The notes under the pieces were generated by a model. The model was not told the origin of the DNA and did no database searches. It was given only the letters and a program-made list of their open reading frames with translations. Positions 9,976 to 21,449 of a stretch of DNA of 64,000 nucleotides are shown here, piece by piece; position 1 is the first letter of the stretch; every line of letters starts with the position of its first letter. Source of the stretch: Budorcas taxicolor (Eukaryota; Chordata; Mammalia; Artiodactyla; Bovidae); assembly GCF_023091745.1 (NCBI RefSeq), contig NC_068912.1, positions 104,835,567-104,899,566 on the forward strand, in the 5' to 3' direction. Made by a program: the position numbers and the translations under genes.

Positions 9976-10190
9976 AGCACATTTACTGAGTGCTCATCAA
10001 GTTCTTCTTGCACATGGATTCTTTGGATCCTTGCAGCAAGCTTACACAGCAGGTTCTATCACTGCTACTCCCAATTGAGAAAAGAGATGACGGAGGTTAA
10101 GCAGCTCACCCAGTCTCATGGCTAGCATGTGGCTGAGCTGGATTTAAATCTCAGGCTCTTGGCCTGTATGCTGTCCTGCTGCTCTAAGCA
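9976..10190 (-). repeat. MIR fragment
   Basis: Antisense MIR with 'tactgagtgctcatcaagtt', 'gagatgacggaggttaagca' and 'ggatttaaatctcaggctct', ending near 'gctgtcctgctgctctaag'. Confidence 0.7.
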
Positions 10191-10334
10191 GATAGATCCA
10201 CAGTATGACTGAGCCCCTCGGGTGGGGGAGTCTGGGAGGCTTCCTGGAGGAAGTGACAGTTGATCAAGTGAAGGAGGGGGTGGACAAGGGTGTTCAGGCA
10301 GGGGGAACAGTGTGTAGGAAGGGAGCTATTCTCT

Positions 10335-10528
10335 GTGCTTAGTCGTTCAATCCTGTCTATTTGGGACCTCATGGTCCGTCAGGCTCCTCTGCCCATGGGA
10401 TTTTCCAGGCAAGAATACTGGAGTGGGTAGCCATGCCCTCCTCCAGGGGATCTTCCCAACCCAGCGATTGAACCCAGGTCTCCTGCATTGCAGGTGGATT
10501 CTTTACCAGCTGAGCTACCCAGGAAGCC
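10335..10528 (-). mobile_element. Bov-tA SINE
   Basis: Antisense Bov-tA: 'gtgcttagtcgttcaatcct', 'ggcaagaatactggagtggg', then the head 'ggattctttaccagctgagc'. The first 40 bp are more divergent than the rest. Confidence 0.93.
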
Positions 10529-10529
10529 T

Positions 10530-11500
10530 ATTCTCAGACCCTATCAGGGACAAAAGAAGGAGGGGCATGGGGAGGGCTGGAGAGGGGTTGCTAGCAGGGC
10601 GGGGGTGGGGGTGGCTACAAGCAGGGAAACCCACAGCCACTGTCACCTCACCCTCAGTCCCGTGACAGCCTCAGACAATGTCCCCCTGGAGAATATCGCC
10701 AGGCCTGAAGCACACCTTTGGATCAAACCGCGCTTGTGCCCCTTGGGGTTTCCCGAGGCTGGCAAGAAAGACAGACAAGGCAAAGTGAAGGGACAGGAGG
10801 TGGGTAGGTTACGGGCTCTCCTTCCAGCTGTGTGCCCTTCCTGTCTCCCTGGGATCTCTGCTCATTTCATCCCAGTGCCGTTGTGGGCTCACAGGGAAAG
10901 CTTGGGGAAGGAGTAGGGTTTGCACACCCTGGGATGAGGGAAACAGCCGGAGCATAGAAGAATCCGAAAAGAGGCAGCAAGCCTGATTGGCAAGGGCCAG
11001 GCTGGGAACAGCATCCAGTGCCAGGAATCTGAACTTGAGTGATGGGGAGCCAGCGAAGGTGGCTGATCAGGGGGGAGAGCCAGGACAGGAGCTGGCCTTG
11101 GGCAGCTGGCTTATCCTTGGCTCTTCCTGCCTCCCCGGACAGGGTTTCCAGCTCAAGGGGGGCCTCCCAGCCCCTCGCAGGAGAGACAAAGTGTGGGCCT
11201 TGCCTCCGCCTGCCAGGGACCGGAGCCAAGAGCCCTCAGCAGCTCGGAAGGGGGCCATGTGCGGGCCCGCCAGGAACCCTGGAAGAGGAATGTGGCCTAA
11301 TTAATTCTCCAAAGCTCAGAGGGCCTCGCCTTGTGGGAGCAGCTGCCAGGACAGGCCTGCCAGGACGCCACGGGCCTAGCCCGTCTATCATTCAGTGCTT
11401 GGGGACAGCAGGCTGGAAGCCTGAAGACAGGGGCCCAGGGGGCCAGCCCCTTGCCTCTAGGTACACACGTGTCCTCCAGCCCCTTCACAGCAAATAGTGA
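10530..11500. other. Intergenic stretch with an unassigned direct repeat
   Basis: There is no exon or known transposon. A ~41-bp segment at 10842-10883 recurs in direct orientation at 12002-12043 (see findings). A TAATTAATT motif at about 11297-11306 is the only notable site. Confidence 0.5.
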
Positions 11501-11504
11501 GATA

Positions 11505-11735
11505 ATAGTAATAATAGCCAACAGCCCTTGAGGCTGTGTGTCAGACTCTGTGCAAAGCCTGTTATACTCACTTCTCATCTATTCGTTACAAAGGACCAGT
11601 GACAGGGGAGCTGTTACGATCTCCATTTTGCAGATGAGGAAACTGAGGCTCAGATGGGTGAATTTCCCTGGCCGGGATCCTGCAATCAAAAAGCACAAGC
11701 AGGGAAGCTAGGATTGGGATGTAGGCAGCCTGGGC
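11505..11735 (-). repeat. MIR fragment
   Basis: Antisense MIR: 'gagataatagtaataatagc', 'gatctccattttgcagatga', 'ggaaactgaggctcagatgg'. Confidence 0.7.
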
Positions 11736-12360
11736 CCCGCAAGCATGTTGTCATAAGCACTGCTGAGCCAGCCCAGCGTGGACATGGAGGCCCAGGGCGG
11801 AGCAATACCTTTCCCGGGGACAGCCGACTGAAAACAGGCCCTGGGACATTGACTAGGGAAGAAAGACCACACCCCTGTCCTCTGCTTGAACTGCCTCCTC
11901 CTGAAGTTTCTCATAGGGCTTTTCCTGTCTCAGCCTATAGGTCATCCTCGCAGACATGTGACTCGCTACTCCAGGCAGATGGGGCTGGAGGAAGGCATCC
12001 CGTCTCCCTGGGGTCTCTGCTCATTTCATCCCAGTGGTGTTGCAGCACTGGCAGCTGGGCGACATGCTCTCAGCTTCCTCCTAGCCCCCCTATCCATCCA
12101 CTCCATGGAAGCACATCCCCTCCAAGGCAGGCTCAGAATGGTGCAGGGATGGCTGCACCAGGGCCTTCCAGCTAGAAAGTGGCAGACCCAGGACAAGATG
12201 GGCACTCAGACTGGCCCGAAGCCAAGACTCTGCCCTTCCTCAGCAGCAGAGCGGGAGAAGGGCAGTGCAGCCACATCCCACCCCTCTCTGGGCCTCGGTT
12301 TCTCATCGGCTGTATGGGCCTAAGAGCACTAACTGTATGGTCTTGTCCTGCATTCATGCA

Positions 12361-12577
12361 GGCTAAGTTGCTTCAGTCTGTCCGACTCTGTGCGACCCCG
12401 TGGACTGTAGCTCCCCAGGCGCCTCAGTCCATGGGATTCTTCAGGCAAGAGTACTGGAGTGGGTTGCCATTTCCTTCTCCAGGGGGTCTTCCCAACCCGG
12501 GGATCGAACATATGTTTCTTGCCTCTCCTGCATTGGAAGGCAGGTTCTCTACCACTAGGGCCACCTGAGAAGCCCCA
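12361..12577 (-). mobile_element. Bov-tA SINE
   Basis: Antisense Bov-tA from 'taagttgcttcagtctgtcc' to 'gggccacctgagaagcccca', both the Bov-A body and the head present. A small insertion in the head (around 'catatgtttcttgcctctcc') marks it as an old or variant copy. Confidence 0.94.
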
Positions 12578-12769
12578 TAGTCGTGTCCTGGAGTTCATTC
12601 ATGTGTCACTTGCTGTCCAAAGTAGTTTACTTAATTTTTAAAAATTTTCCAAAGCAAGGTTTTATTCATGGCTTTATAACATATCACCATAAGGCTGTAC
12701 CATATGCATCTGTTACTCCGTAGGTGTGTGTTTTAGTTTGTCCCATTTCCCTCCAATGCAATAAACACT

Positions 12770-13500
12770 GTGTGCTACATTTATATACAAATTTTATATT
12801 CATTCCTAATTCTTTTCTGCTGCATATCTTTTATTGAGACATAATTTACACCCCATAAAATTCACTCTTTTAAAGTGTACAATTCAGTGGGGTTTTTTTA
12901 AAAAATATATTCACAGTTATACAACCATCACCACTATCTAATTCCAGAACATTTCCATCATCCCAAAAAGAAATACCTCACCCTTTAGCAGTTGCTCCCC
13001 AGATCTCACTTCCCCGGCCTCTGTACACCACGAATCTACTTTCTGTCACTATGGATTTGCCTGTTCTGGACATTTTCTATCAATGGAATCATAACATATG
13101 TGGCCTTTTGTGTATGGCTTCTTTCACTTAGCACAATGTCCTCAAGGTCTGTCTATGTTGAAGCAGGTGTTCATGCTTTTCCATGACTGAATAATATTCC
13201 CTAATAGAGACAGATCAGGCTTCCCAGGTGGCTTAGTGGTTGAGAATCCACCTGGCAATGCAGGAGATACAGGAGATGTGGGTTCAATCCCTGGGTTGGG
13301 AAAAATCCCTGGAGAAGGAAATGGCAACCCACTCCAGTATTCTTGCCTGGGAAATCTCATGAACAGAGGAGCCTGGCAGGCTACAGTCCATGGGGTTGCA
13401 AAGAGTTGAACCTGACTTAGCAACTGAACACACACACACACACACAGATCACATTTTGTTTATCCATTTGTCTGCGTTGTTTCCACTTTTTGGCTTAAGC
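12770..13500 (+). repeat. Ancient L1 (L1M-type) 3' region, split by a SINE
   Basis: The text follows old mammalian L1 3' sequence: 'gagacataatttacacccca', 'tacaaccatcaccactatct', 'tggatttgcctgttctggac', 'gcttctttcacttagcacaa' and, after the SINE at 13218-13443, 'tatccatttgtctgcgttgt'. The coding part is absent. Confidence 0.8.
13218..13443 (+). mobile_element. Bov-tA SINE inserted in old L1
   Basis: Sense Bov-tA: head 'ggcttcccaggtggcttagt', body to 'gagttgaacctgacttagca', then a (CA)n tail. An exact 8-bp duplication, ACAGATCA, flanks it at 13210-13217 and 13444-13451, so it jumped into the L1. Confidence 0.95.
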
Positions 13501-13690
13501 ACTTTACTTTAGCCTTCAGTGACCCTATGGGGAGGTGCTCTCTTATCATCATGTAAACAAAAAGACTGACATCCAGAGAGGTCAAGTAACCCATGCAGGT
13601 CACTTAGCTAGTGAGCGGCAGTGGTGGGCTTTGCCCAAGAGTCTGGCTGCAGAAACAATGGCCTTAACCACTGAGCATCACTTCCTCTTC
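13500..13690 (-). repeat. MIR fragment
   Basis: Antisense MIR: 'agagaggtcaagtaacccat', 'cacttagctagtgagcggca' and the 'ccttaaccactgagcatcac' end. Confidence 0.7.
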
Positions 13691-14164
13691 AGTCAAAGTA
13701 AGATAGTGTAGGTCAGCGCCCACAGCAACTGTGCCAAAGGTGATACCCACAGGGCACTTAACAGAGGGTGGCTTTCCTCAGCAGCATTTCTGACAGTGTC
13801 AGAGCCAGGGTCTGCCAGGCAGGGCCTGAAGCTAGATCAAGAGTGTCTGGACACCCAGCGATAAAAAGTGACTATCTCAGCACACGGGGGGTTCTTCCAG
13901 CAATGGGGACATCTCTCCACACCTGGTGGGGGGCTGTGGGCACTGACCCCTCTGCTGCACATCTCTGGCCTGCACCCCAGAGCCCATCTCTCCTCCCACC
14001 CCCACCTACAGAATCGTGGCTGCCCTCCTGGCCCCAAGGCGCTGACACTGAGTAACTGAGGCAGCATTCTTGGGTGAGGTCAAGGTCAGAGCTGCCGTGG
14101 AGGCTGCAGGGAACCTTGAATGGGCCTCTGTCTCCTCAGGCCTCCATCCACTAAATAATTAGAC

Positions 14165-14800
14165 AAGAAATCTCAACACTTCCTTTTTAATTACAAAGCA
14201 ATTTAAATAGGACAATATATACACAAAGGCTTGTGGCTTTAAAATAATGAAAAGACTGCAGGAACATCTAAAATAAAGTGTCTCTTCTAGGGCCCCTACT
14301 CCAAGGCAACTGAGAGTGGGGTAAATAGGCTTCTTCTATGGATTCAGGTATATGTTTTCTATCTCACGTTTTAGAGGTATTAAAAATTATGCGCAACAAC
14401 ATAAGTTTCTCTATTTTACTACATTTTTTCTCACATCAAAGGCATCTTTCCAGACCAATACAAGGCTTTTACCCCCCTCTTAATTTTAACAGCTCCACGT
14501 GGCCCTTGTCATGGACAGGCAGTTGTTACTTGACCATCCACCCACTGAAGCCTTTGGGATGGCTTCCATTTCTTATTTTCATGAACACACTACAGTAAGC
14601 ACCTTGTTCATACATCTTTGTCTGCAGAGGACAGATTTTTAGACACGAAATTTCTAGGTCAAAGGGTGAGCACATTTTAAGTATTCTGCCAAGAATGAGA
14701 TTCCAATTTGCATTCCTGTTCCCAATGGGTATGAGTGCCGATTTCCTCACAAGCCTTCCAGCACTGGGTTTTATCCGACTCTTACTGTTTGCCGCCCTGA
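14165..14800 (+). repeat. Ancient L1 3' region
   Basis: AT-rich decayed L1 sequence: 'ctcacatcaaaggcatcttt', 'aaatttctaggtcaaagggt', 'gagcacattttaagtattct', 'aagccttccagcactgggtt'. It carries no open frame of note. Confidence 0.6.
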
Positions 14801-15760
14801 TAGCAAAACCACTTCTTCATAAGGAATACGATGTGCGAAAGAGCTTTGCTTGATGCCACCCAGGATGAAGAGGGTGAGGGGCCTGGAGGTGCTCCACTGT
14901 CTCACTCTGCCCCCTGGTGCAAAGAGCTCCTCTAGGGCCTTCCAGCACGGCTCTCCAGGGTTCTATTTGGCTCTAGGGCCCCGTCTCTCAGTCCAACTCA
15001 GGGGTTGGCCCTCAGGGAGCCAAGAATGGAGGAGGGGCTGGCCAGTCTTCTTGCTCAGTTGGCCCCAGCCTCCCCTAATCGATGTGTCTTTGAATAGGCG
15101 TTCCTGGGGACAGCGTCATCATGGGAAAGCATGTGTGTGGGGGGGGACTCTGGCACCTGAACCTGCAGATGTTCCAAATGGGGGAGCCTGGGACATCCTG
15201 GTTCCCTCTCAGCCTGCCATCCAAACTCACGTTTTGGAAAAGACTAGATCTGGGTCTTGCCTCTGCCAGGCCTTGCTGTGTAGACCCAGGCAGGTCACTG
15301 TCCTTTCTGGACTCCAGGCTCCCGGCTGCCAGGCTGGGGGAATCCCTTTACAAGGTAGATGCCGAGTCTGCTCCCTCTGGAGACTCCACACTTGCCACAC
15401 CACCAACATGAGTCACCCCCAAGTTGGCAGGCTGAGGGCAGGGGAGGGGCATGGAGGCAGGAAAAGGGAGGCTCCCTCGGGACGACTTTGATGCCACATG
15501 GTGAGTTTGGCACAGTGGAGTTCTGCCTGGCTAATGTGAGGCTGTGTGAGCACAGGCACAGGGCACACCGACGTGTGAAGTGCATTCTTGTATACCGACC
15601 GGGGATCCTCCTGCTCAAGTCTGGGCATTCAGGTTCGCAGCTCAGGTGATGAGTGTCCATACACAACCCATGTGTGTGCACATTCTTGTGCATGTCAACA
15701 CATACAAGCATGTGTGCCTGAGTGCCCCTGAGCTTGTAAATCTTCACCTGGTTGTGGCTG
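14801..15760. other. Intergenic stretch, little recognised
   Basis: Mostly unique sequence, with a weak sense MIR around 15245-15320 ('cctctgccaggccttgctgt'). A 213-codon open frame on + at 14850-15491 crosses the MIR and has no exon signals; I do not call it a gene. Confidence 0.5.
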
Positions 15761-16260
15761 CCTAGATGTGTCTGCATGAACCTGTGAAAGTGTTAGTTGC
15801 TCAGTCATGTCTGACTCTTTGCGACCCCATGGACTGTAGCCTACCCAGCTCGTCTGTCCGTGGGATTTCCCAGGCAAGAGTATTGGAGTGGGTTGCCATT
15901 TCCTTCTCTGGGGCATCTTCCCAACCCAGGGATCGAACCCTTGTCTCCTGCATTGGGGGTGGATTCTTTACTATCTGAGCCACCAGGGAAGCCTAGATGT
16001 GTGTGCACACATGTGCCTAAACCCGTGTGCATGGGTGAGGGTGCAAGCGAGCCTGCAGGATGTGCGCACAAGTCTATGATTAGAGATTACAGGTGTGTGG
16101 GTGCACAAGTGACACAAGCATACACACTGATGTGTGCATTTGTGTCTGAGCACATGTCGAAACACGTGCATAGAGTATCCATAGTGTGGATGGAGTGCGT
16201 CCACATGTAAGGGTCTAGAAGGGCTTCAGTGTGCATGTGGGCATAGGTATGTACGGAACT
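15630..16260. repeat. Degenerate TG/CA-rich tract, split by a SINE
   Basis: On both sides of the SINE at 15784-15993 the sequence is a loose weave of TGTG, CACA, GCAC and ATGT words rather than a pure microsatellite. It looks like an old, decayed (TG)n-derived minisatellite. Alternating purine-pyrimidine runs could favour Z-DNA, which is inference. Confidence 0.55.
15784..15993 (-). mobile_element. Bov-tA SINE
   Basis: A full Bov-tA in antisense, 'gtgaaagtgttagttgctca' to 'gagccaccagggaagcc'. Near-identical flanks, 'cctagatgtgt' then C/G and TGCA, at about 15761-15775 and 15992-16006 are probably the target-site duplication. Confidence 0.95.
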
Positions 16261-16417
16261 ATCACAGTGTAACTCTGTTGAAGTGAATACACACGAGAGT
16301 GCATTTGCACCCAGGAGGGGCCACCTCAGCGTCTGCAAACCATGACATCTCCTCAGGGCCCATCCCACCTGGCCAGGACCTCTCCCCTCAACCCACACTG
16401 AAGAACCAGCAGAAGGA

Positions 16418-16497
16418 CAGTGTCATTGCTTTAATTACAGGAAGACTAATTATTTTAGTAATTAGTAAGTCATTATAAAGCTTACTGCTTTTAAAAA
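16418..16497. promoter_or_regulatory. AT-rich block with clustered TAATTA-type motifs
   Basis: Within 80 bp there are TTTAATTACAGG (16431-16442), CTAATTATTTTAGTAATTAG (16447-16466) and CATTATAAAG. TAAT cores of this density suit homeodomain proteins and are common in distal enhancers. It lies in otherwise GC-richer sequence and matches no repeat I know. Function is speculative. Confidence 0.3.
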
Positions 16498-16499
16498 CA

Positions 16500-17365
16500 A
16501 AAATGGCTATATCATAGATGCAAAATGCATAGGGAATCTGAACAAGAAGCATGGGAGTACAGGATTTTCCACCCCAATCTGGGTGGGAGGGCTTGAATCC
16601 CAAGTACACACAGGGCTCAGGAAGGCAAGGGAGGGAGAGGCCAGAACAGAGAGCCCCTGCCTCCATTTCCAAGGCTGTCCACACCTGACCTCCATCCCTA
16701 CCTCCATCCAGCAAGACATCATTCTGGGCCCAGAGGGCCCCAACTCTGGCCTGAGTGGAAGTCAGGGAGTGAGTATGTCAGACCAGCTCTGACAGCAACC
16801 AGTCAAGGCAAGGCCCTTCTCATTCTCCCTTCCGTGGCCTATAACTCTAAGATAGTCATACCTACCTGGGGTTTCTCACAGAACCTCAAAATATAACCTC
16901 CGACACGTGCCTACCTCCTTCCTCCTCGCAGAACAATTTCTGCCTCCCACCCCCAGCTCCTCTCCTTCTCTCTTAGCCTGCACTGCCTCCTTGCCACAGG
17001 CCTGACCCACAGACTTCTACCCATTGGTCCAAATCCACAACTGTGCCACCACCCAGCTATACAATTGTCATCCCAGCTGGACTGTGAACTCCTGGGGTAG
17101 GGAAGGCTCAGACATTCTTGGGTCCCCAGAGCCCACCTCAACCTGGCACAGCTTAGATATCACTCACTATCTGATTTTAGAAACTGAGATAAGAGGAGAA
17201 GGAAGGGAGAGCCCCTGGGCGCAGCAACGTTTGGTAAACACGGCAGGTCGTTGGGTGCCCCAAGACTGGGTGAGTCAGCCTGACCCTTGCCCTGGAGGAG
17301 GAAGGAAAAGCGTCATTTATCAGTCTCCACCTGGTGCCAGCATCAGCCACGCACTTGATCCCCAC
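16500..17365. other. Intergenic stretch, nothing recognised
   Basis: Unique-looking sequence without exon signals, RNA genes or clear repeats. Confidence 0.5.
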
Positions 17366-17480
17366 CACACAGCTGAAAAGTAATCAGTATTTTTATTCCC
17401 ATTTTATAGATGCAGCAACTGACCCTCACAGAAGGTGAGTCAGCAGCAGAGCTGGGACTCAAGCCTTCCTGACTCAGCAC
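17366..17480 (-). repeat. MIR fragment
   Basis: Antisense MIR: 'tttattcccattttatagat', 'cagcagagctgggactcaag'. Confidence 0.65.
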
Positions 17481-18520
17481 TTCTTACAGGCTCTTCCCCC
17501 CAGGTTCTTTCTCTCTGTCACAAGCCCTGCCCACATTCTTGGCACTTAGGAGTCTGTGGCTCTGTCCCAAGGGCTTGGAAGATGTCCTCGGAGCCCCCTC
17601 AGGAACAGCCCTTAATCAGAAAGGATTGGGGTGGTGGGTAGACACACCAGCTCACTTGCACCATGGGTGGGGCAACTCCAAGGCTGCTTCCACACCCTCT
17701 CCCGGAGGTCTCTGGAGGGACTGAGCCCTGTTTCCGCCTGCTGCTCATTAACTTGTCTGTATTGGCTGCCCTTCCTGTCTCCCTTCCACATCTTTTATGG
17801 ATTCCTAGAATCACCTCGAAAATAAACTCCATGCCCTCGAATCTTAGGCCAGGTCTTCTCTGGGGACCCCAACCCAAGACCAAAGGGCAGCAGCCACGGG
17901 GACTGTGAGTCCTGGAAAGCCAGGAGGACCTTCTTGCAAAGAGGCCTCGGCCACAGAGGCCCAGAGACGCGTGCAGGTCCAGACCCATGGGAGGAGCCCT
18001 GGCAGGTGGGAGGCCAGCCTGACTGCAGCTCCTGTGCTGTGCACAGCGTCAGGCTGGCACATGAGGACACAGGTGCCCCAGGGTAAAGAGGGCACGGGTG
18101 TGAGCACAGCAGCTGATGGGAATAGGGTTTATCTCAGGGCCCAAGACCACACCCACACCTCCCTCCCTTCTGCAGAAGTGGGCCTGGAACACCTGTGCCC
18201 TGGCAAGCCCTAGGGTAGACCCTGGATGGAAAACAACAGGGCTCCCAGCTGGCCCTCTCCTGCTCAGCACCTGTGGCCTGGGCCCTGGCAGAGCAGGGAG
18301 TCTGCCTGGGGAAGGTCCTAGATGGCACATCTGTACAGTTCTGTGCCTCTCTGTCTTTCCCATTCAAGAAATGGCACAGGGCCCTGGTAGGGCTGAGGAA
18401 GTGAATGGAGGGATCCCAGCATCTCAGAGGACCCCTGTTCTCTGACTCTGCCAGGAAATCGTTTGCACACAAAACATTAGATGTGGCCTATCTCGCTTCC
18501 CCACGCCTTTCAGAAGAGGT

Positions 18521-18742
18521 GGGCTTCCCTGATGGCACTAGTGTTAAAGAACCTGACTGCCAGTGCAGGAGATGTAAGAGATGAGGGTTCAATCCCTGGA
18601 TCGGGAAGATCCCCTGGAGGAGGACATGGCACTCCAGCATTCTTGCCTGGAGAATCCCATGGACAGGGGAGCCTGGTGGGCTAGAGTCCATGACATCGCA
18701 AAGAGTCGTACATGACTGAAGTGACTTAATATGCACACACAT
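18521..18742 (+). mobile_element. Bov-tA SINE
   Basis: Sense Bov-tA: head 'gggcttccctgatggcacta', 'gggttcaatccctggatcgg', body to 'cgcaaagagtcgtacatgac'. It ends in an A/C-rich tail. Confidence 0.95.
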
Positions 18743-18871
18743 TACTTAACCCAGAGGAATCAAGTTCTAACGGTGGGAACTCAAGCATCGGAAAAGACAT
18801 GGCTTGATTTTAGGGGTTGGCCTTCCCTCAAATCACACCATGTCAGCTCTCAGACAGGCAGCATCATGAAG

Positions 18872-18975
18872 CAGATTAAGCACAGGCTGTAGAGCCAGAC
18901 TTGGGCTCAAATCCTTGGAGACAGAAAAGCCCCTCATCCTCAGCTTTGGCTTCCTTGGCTGTGAAATAAGTTGAC
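18872..18975 (+). repeat. MIR fragment
   Basis: Sense MIR: 'gcacaggctgtagagccaga', 'cttgggctcaaatccttgga', truncated by the SINE that follows. Confidence 0.6.
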
Positions 18976-18988
18976 AGTGTCCACTGGC

Positions 18989-19139
18989 GGGAGACCTGCG
19001 TTCAGTGCCTGGGTTTGGAAGATCCCCTGGAGAAGGAAAAGGCTACCCACTCCAGTAGTCTGGCCTGGAAAATTCCATGGACTGTATAGTCCATGAGGTT
19101 GCAAAGAGCTGGACACGGTTGAGTGACTTTCGCTTTCAC
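18989..19139 (+). mobile_element. 5'-truncated Bov-tA SINE
   Basis: It begins inside the head ('gggagacctgcgttcagtgc') and runs through 'ggctacccactccagtagtc' to 'gagtgactttcgctttcact'. The first ~40 bp of the tRNA head are absent. Confidence 0.9.
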
Positions 19140-20178
19140 TGGCCCCTGGTAAGGATCTTCAATCTCCTTCAGTCCTCAGTCTGGTGAGGAAGTAACTCCA
19201 GAGATGAGCAGATGGGCACTAAGGAGGCCAGCTCCTGCTCAGGTGGGTCCAGAGTGATTCAGAAGCCTGCTGCCCCCTGCCAGGGGCCTCTGAGGCTGGG
19301 CTGTGCCCTGTCCACTTCACCCTTGCCCTGTGTGGCCCAGCCCTGACCCGAGACTCACCCACTGCCCGGTTTCTGCACCTGGCCCACAGTTAGCCAGGGC
19401 TGGGTCTTCAGTATCAACATTCCTCTGGGATAAATATCTTTGGCCTCAGGAATGCTGGGAACTGGGCCAAGAGGTCAAAGGGCCTGGACTTTATCCTGAG
19501 AAGCTCTTAAAGCCTCACAGCACCTGGACAAGGCAGGCATGGCCCAGCCACAAAGAGAAACTGAGAGCCACTGATTTCATCCAGGAAAAGAAACCAGGGG
19601 CCTCCTTGGTTATCCTCCATAAGAATCAGGACAGCAGAAGATGAAAAAAATGGACTCAAAGCAAGCAATGGACTGGCAATTCCACTTCTGGGTATTTACC
19701 CCAAAGGAATGCCTAGATATGTTCATGTAAAGATATATACAAGGTTGTTCATAGCAACATTATTTATAATAGTCTCATGCTAAGTGAAGTAAGTCACAAA
19801 CAGAAAGACAAATGTATGATATTCCTTATATGGGGTATAAGGGATACCCCATATACTGTTTATACAAATGATAAAAATGAACTTATTTGAAGAAAACAAT
19901 GATACAAATGAACTTATTTGCAAAACTGAAACAGACTCACAGACTTAGAGAACCAACTATGATCACTTGTGGGGGGAGTTTGACATCAACATGTACACAC
20001 TGCTGTATTTCAAATAGATAACCAACAGGGATCTTGTGTATAGCACAAAGAATTCTGCTCAATACAGTAATAACCTAAATGAGAAAAGAATTTGAGAAAG
20101 AGTAGATATGTGTATATGGGCAACTAAATCCCTTTGCTTTACATTTCAAACTAACACAACATTGTTAATTAACTATAG

Positions 20179-20386
20179 GTAGGTAGGTAGACTTAGTTGC
20201 TAAGTCGTGACCAAATCTTGCCTGCCAGGTTCCTCTGTCCATGGGATTCTCCAGGCAAGAATACTGGAGTGGGTTGCCATTTCCTTCTCCAGGGGATCTT
20301 CCCGACCCAAGAACTGAACCTGAGTCTCCTTCACTGCAGTCAGATTCTTTATCAACTGCGCTATGAGGGAAGAAAACTCATTAATG
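20179..20386 (-). mobile_element. Bov-tA SINE inside L1
   Basis: Antisense Bov-tA with a (GTAG)n-like start, body 'gattctccaggcaagaatac' and head 'cagattctttatcaactgcg'. An exact 13-bp duplication, TAATTAACTATAG, flanks it at 20166-20178 and 20387-20399. Confidence 0.95.
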
Positions 20387-20414
20387 TAATTAACTATAGT
20401 TAACACAATTAGTG

Positions 20415-21380
20415 AGTGAAGTGAAAATCGCTCAGTCATGTCCGACTCTTTGCCACCCCATGGACTATCAGTTCAGTTCAGTTCAGTCACTCAGTCACGT
20501 CTGACTCTTTGCGAACCCATGAATTGCAGCATGCCAGGCCTCCCTGTCCATCACCAACTCCCAGAGTTCACTCAAACCCACATCCATCGAGTCGGAGATG
20601 CCATCCAACCATCTCATCCTCTGTCGTTCTCTTTTCCTCCTGCCCCCAATCCCTCCCAGCATCAGAGTCTTTTCCAATGAGTCAACTCTTCTCATGAGGT
20701 GGCCAAAGTATTGGAGTTTCAGCTTTAGCATCATTTCTTCCAAAGAACACTCAGGACTGATCTCCTTTAGGATGGACTAGGACTCTCAAGAGTCTTCTCC
20801 AACACCACAGTTCAAAAGCATCAATTCTTTGGCGCTCAGCTTTCTTCACAGTCCAACTCTCACATCCATACATGACTACTGGAAAAACCATAGCCTTGAC
20901 TAGATGGACCTTTGTTGGCAAAGTAATGTTTCTGCTTTTCAATATGCTATCTAGATTGGTCATAACTTTCCTTCCAAGGAGTAAGCGTCTTTTAATGTCA
21001 TGGCTGCAATTACCATCTGTAGTGATTTTGGAGCCCCCCAAAATAAAGTATGACACTGTTTCCACTCTTTCCCCGTCTATTTGCCATGAAGTGATGGGAT
21101 CAGATGCCATGATCTTCGTTTCATGAATGTTGAGCTTTAAGGCAACTTTTTCACTCTCCTCTTTCACTTTCATTAAGAGGCTTTTTAGTTTCTCTTCACT
21201 TTCTGCCATAAGGGTGGTGTCATCTGCATATCTGAAGTTGTTAATATTTTTCCCGGCAATCTTGATTCCAGCTTGTGCTTCTTCCAGCCCAGCGTTTTTC
21301 ATGATGTACTCTGCATATCGAAATTCTCCAGGCCAGAATACTGGAGTAGGTAGCCTTTCCTTTCTCCAAGAGATCTTCCC
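20415..21380 (-). mobile_element. Bov-A SINE split by a BovB LINE
   Basis: The left piece (20415-20468, 'gaaaatcgctcagtcatgtc' to 'atggactat') and the right piece (21320-21380, 'gaaattctccaggccagaat' to 'agatcttccc') together make one antisense Bov-A body. About 10 bp at the junction are missing. The intervening bases are BovB. Confidence 0.85.
20469..21318 (-). mobile_element. BovB (RTE) LINE, 5'-truncated, with reverse-transcriptase remnant
   Basis: About 850 bp of BovB 3' end on the - strand. Its terminus is the tandem 'ttcagttcagttcagtcact' at the left. A 183-codon open frame on - (20751-21302) carries the catalytic Tyr-Ala-Asp-Asp box (residues 25-28), followed by the thumb and C-terminal part typical of BovB ('RKVMTNLDSIL'-like region, 'YGCESWTVKK'). 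The upstream endonuclease and most of the RT domain are lost, so it is inactive. Confidence 0.93.
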
Positions 21381-21449
21381 TTAACTAGAAGTTAATTAAC
21401 TAATTAGAAGTAAATATAATTAACTATATTCCAATATAAAATTTTAAAA

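Noticed and set aside
14850..15491. 213-codon open frame on +
   Set aside because: It crosses a MIR fragment, has biased composition and no exon signals.
20751..21302. Reverse-transcriptase frame as a live gene
   Set aside because: It is the C-terminal part of BovB only; endonuclease and most of RT are missing.
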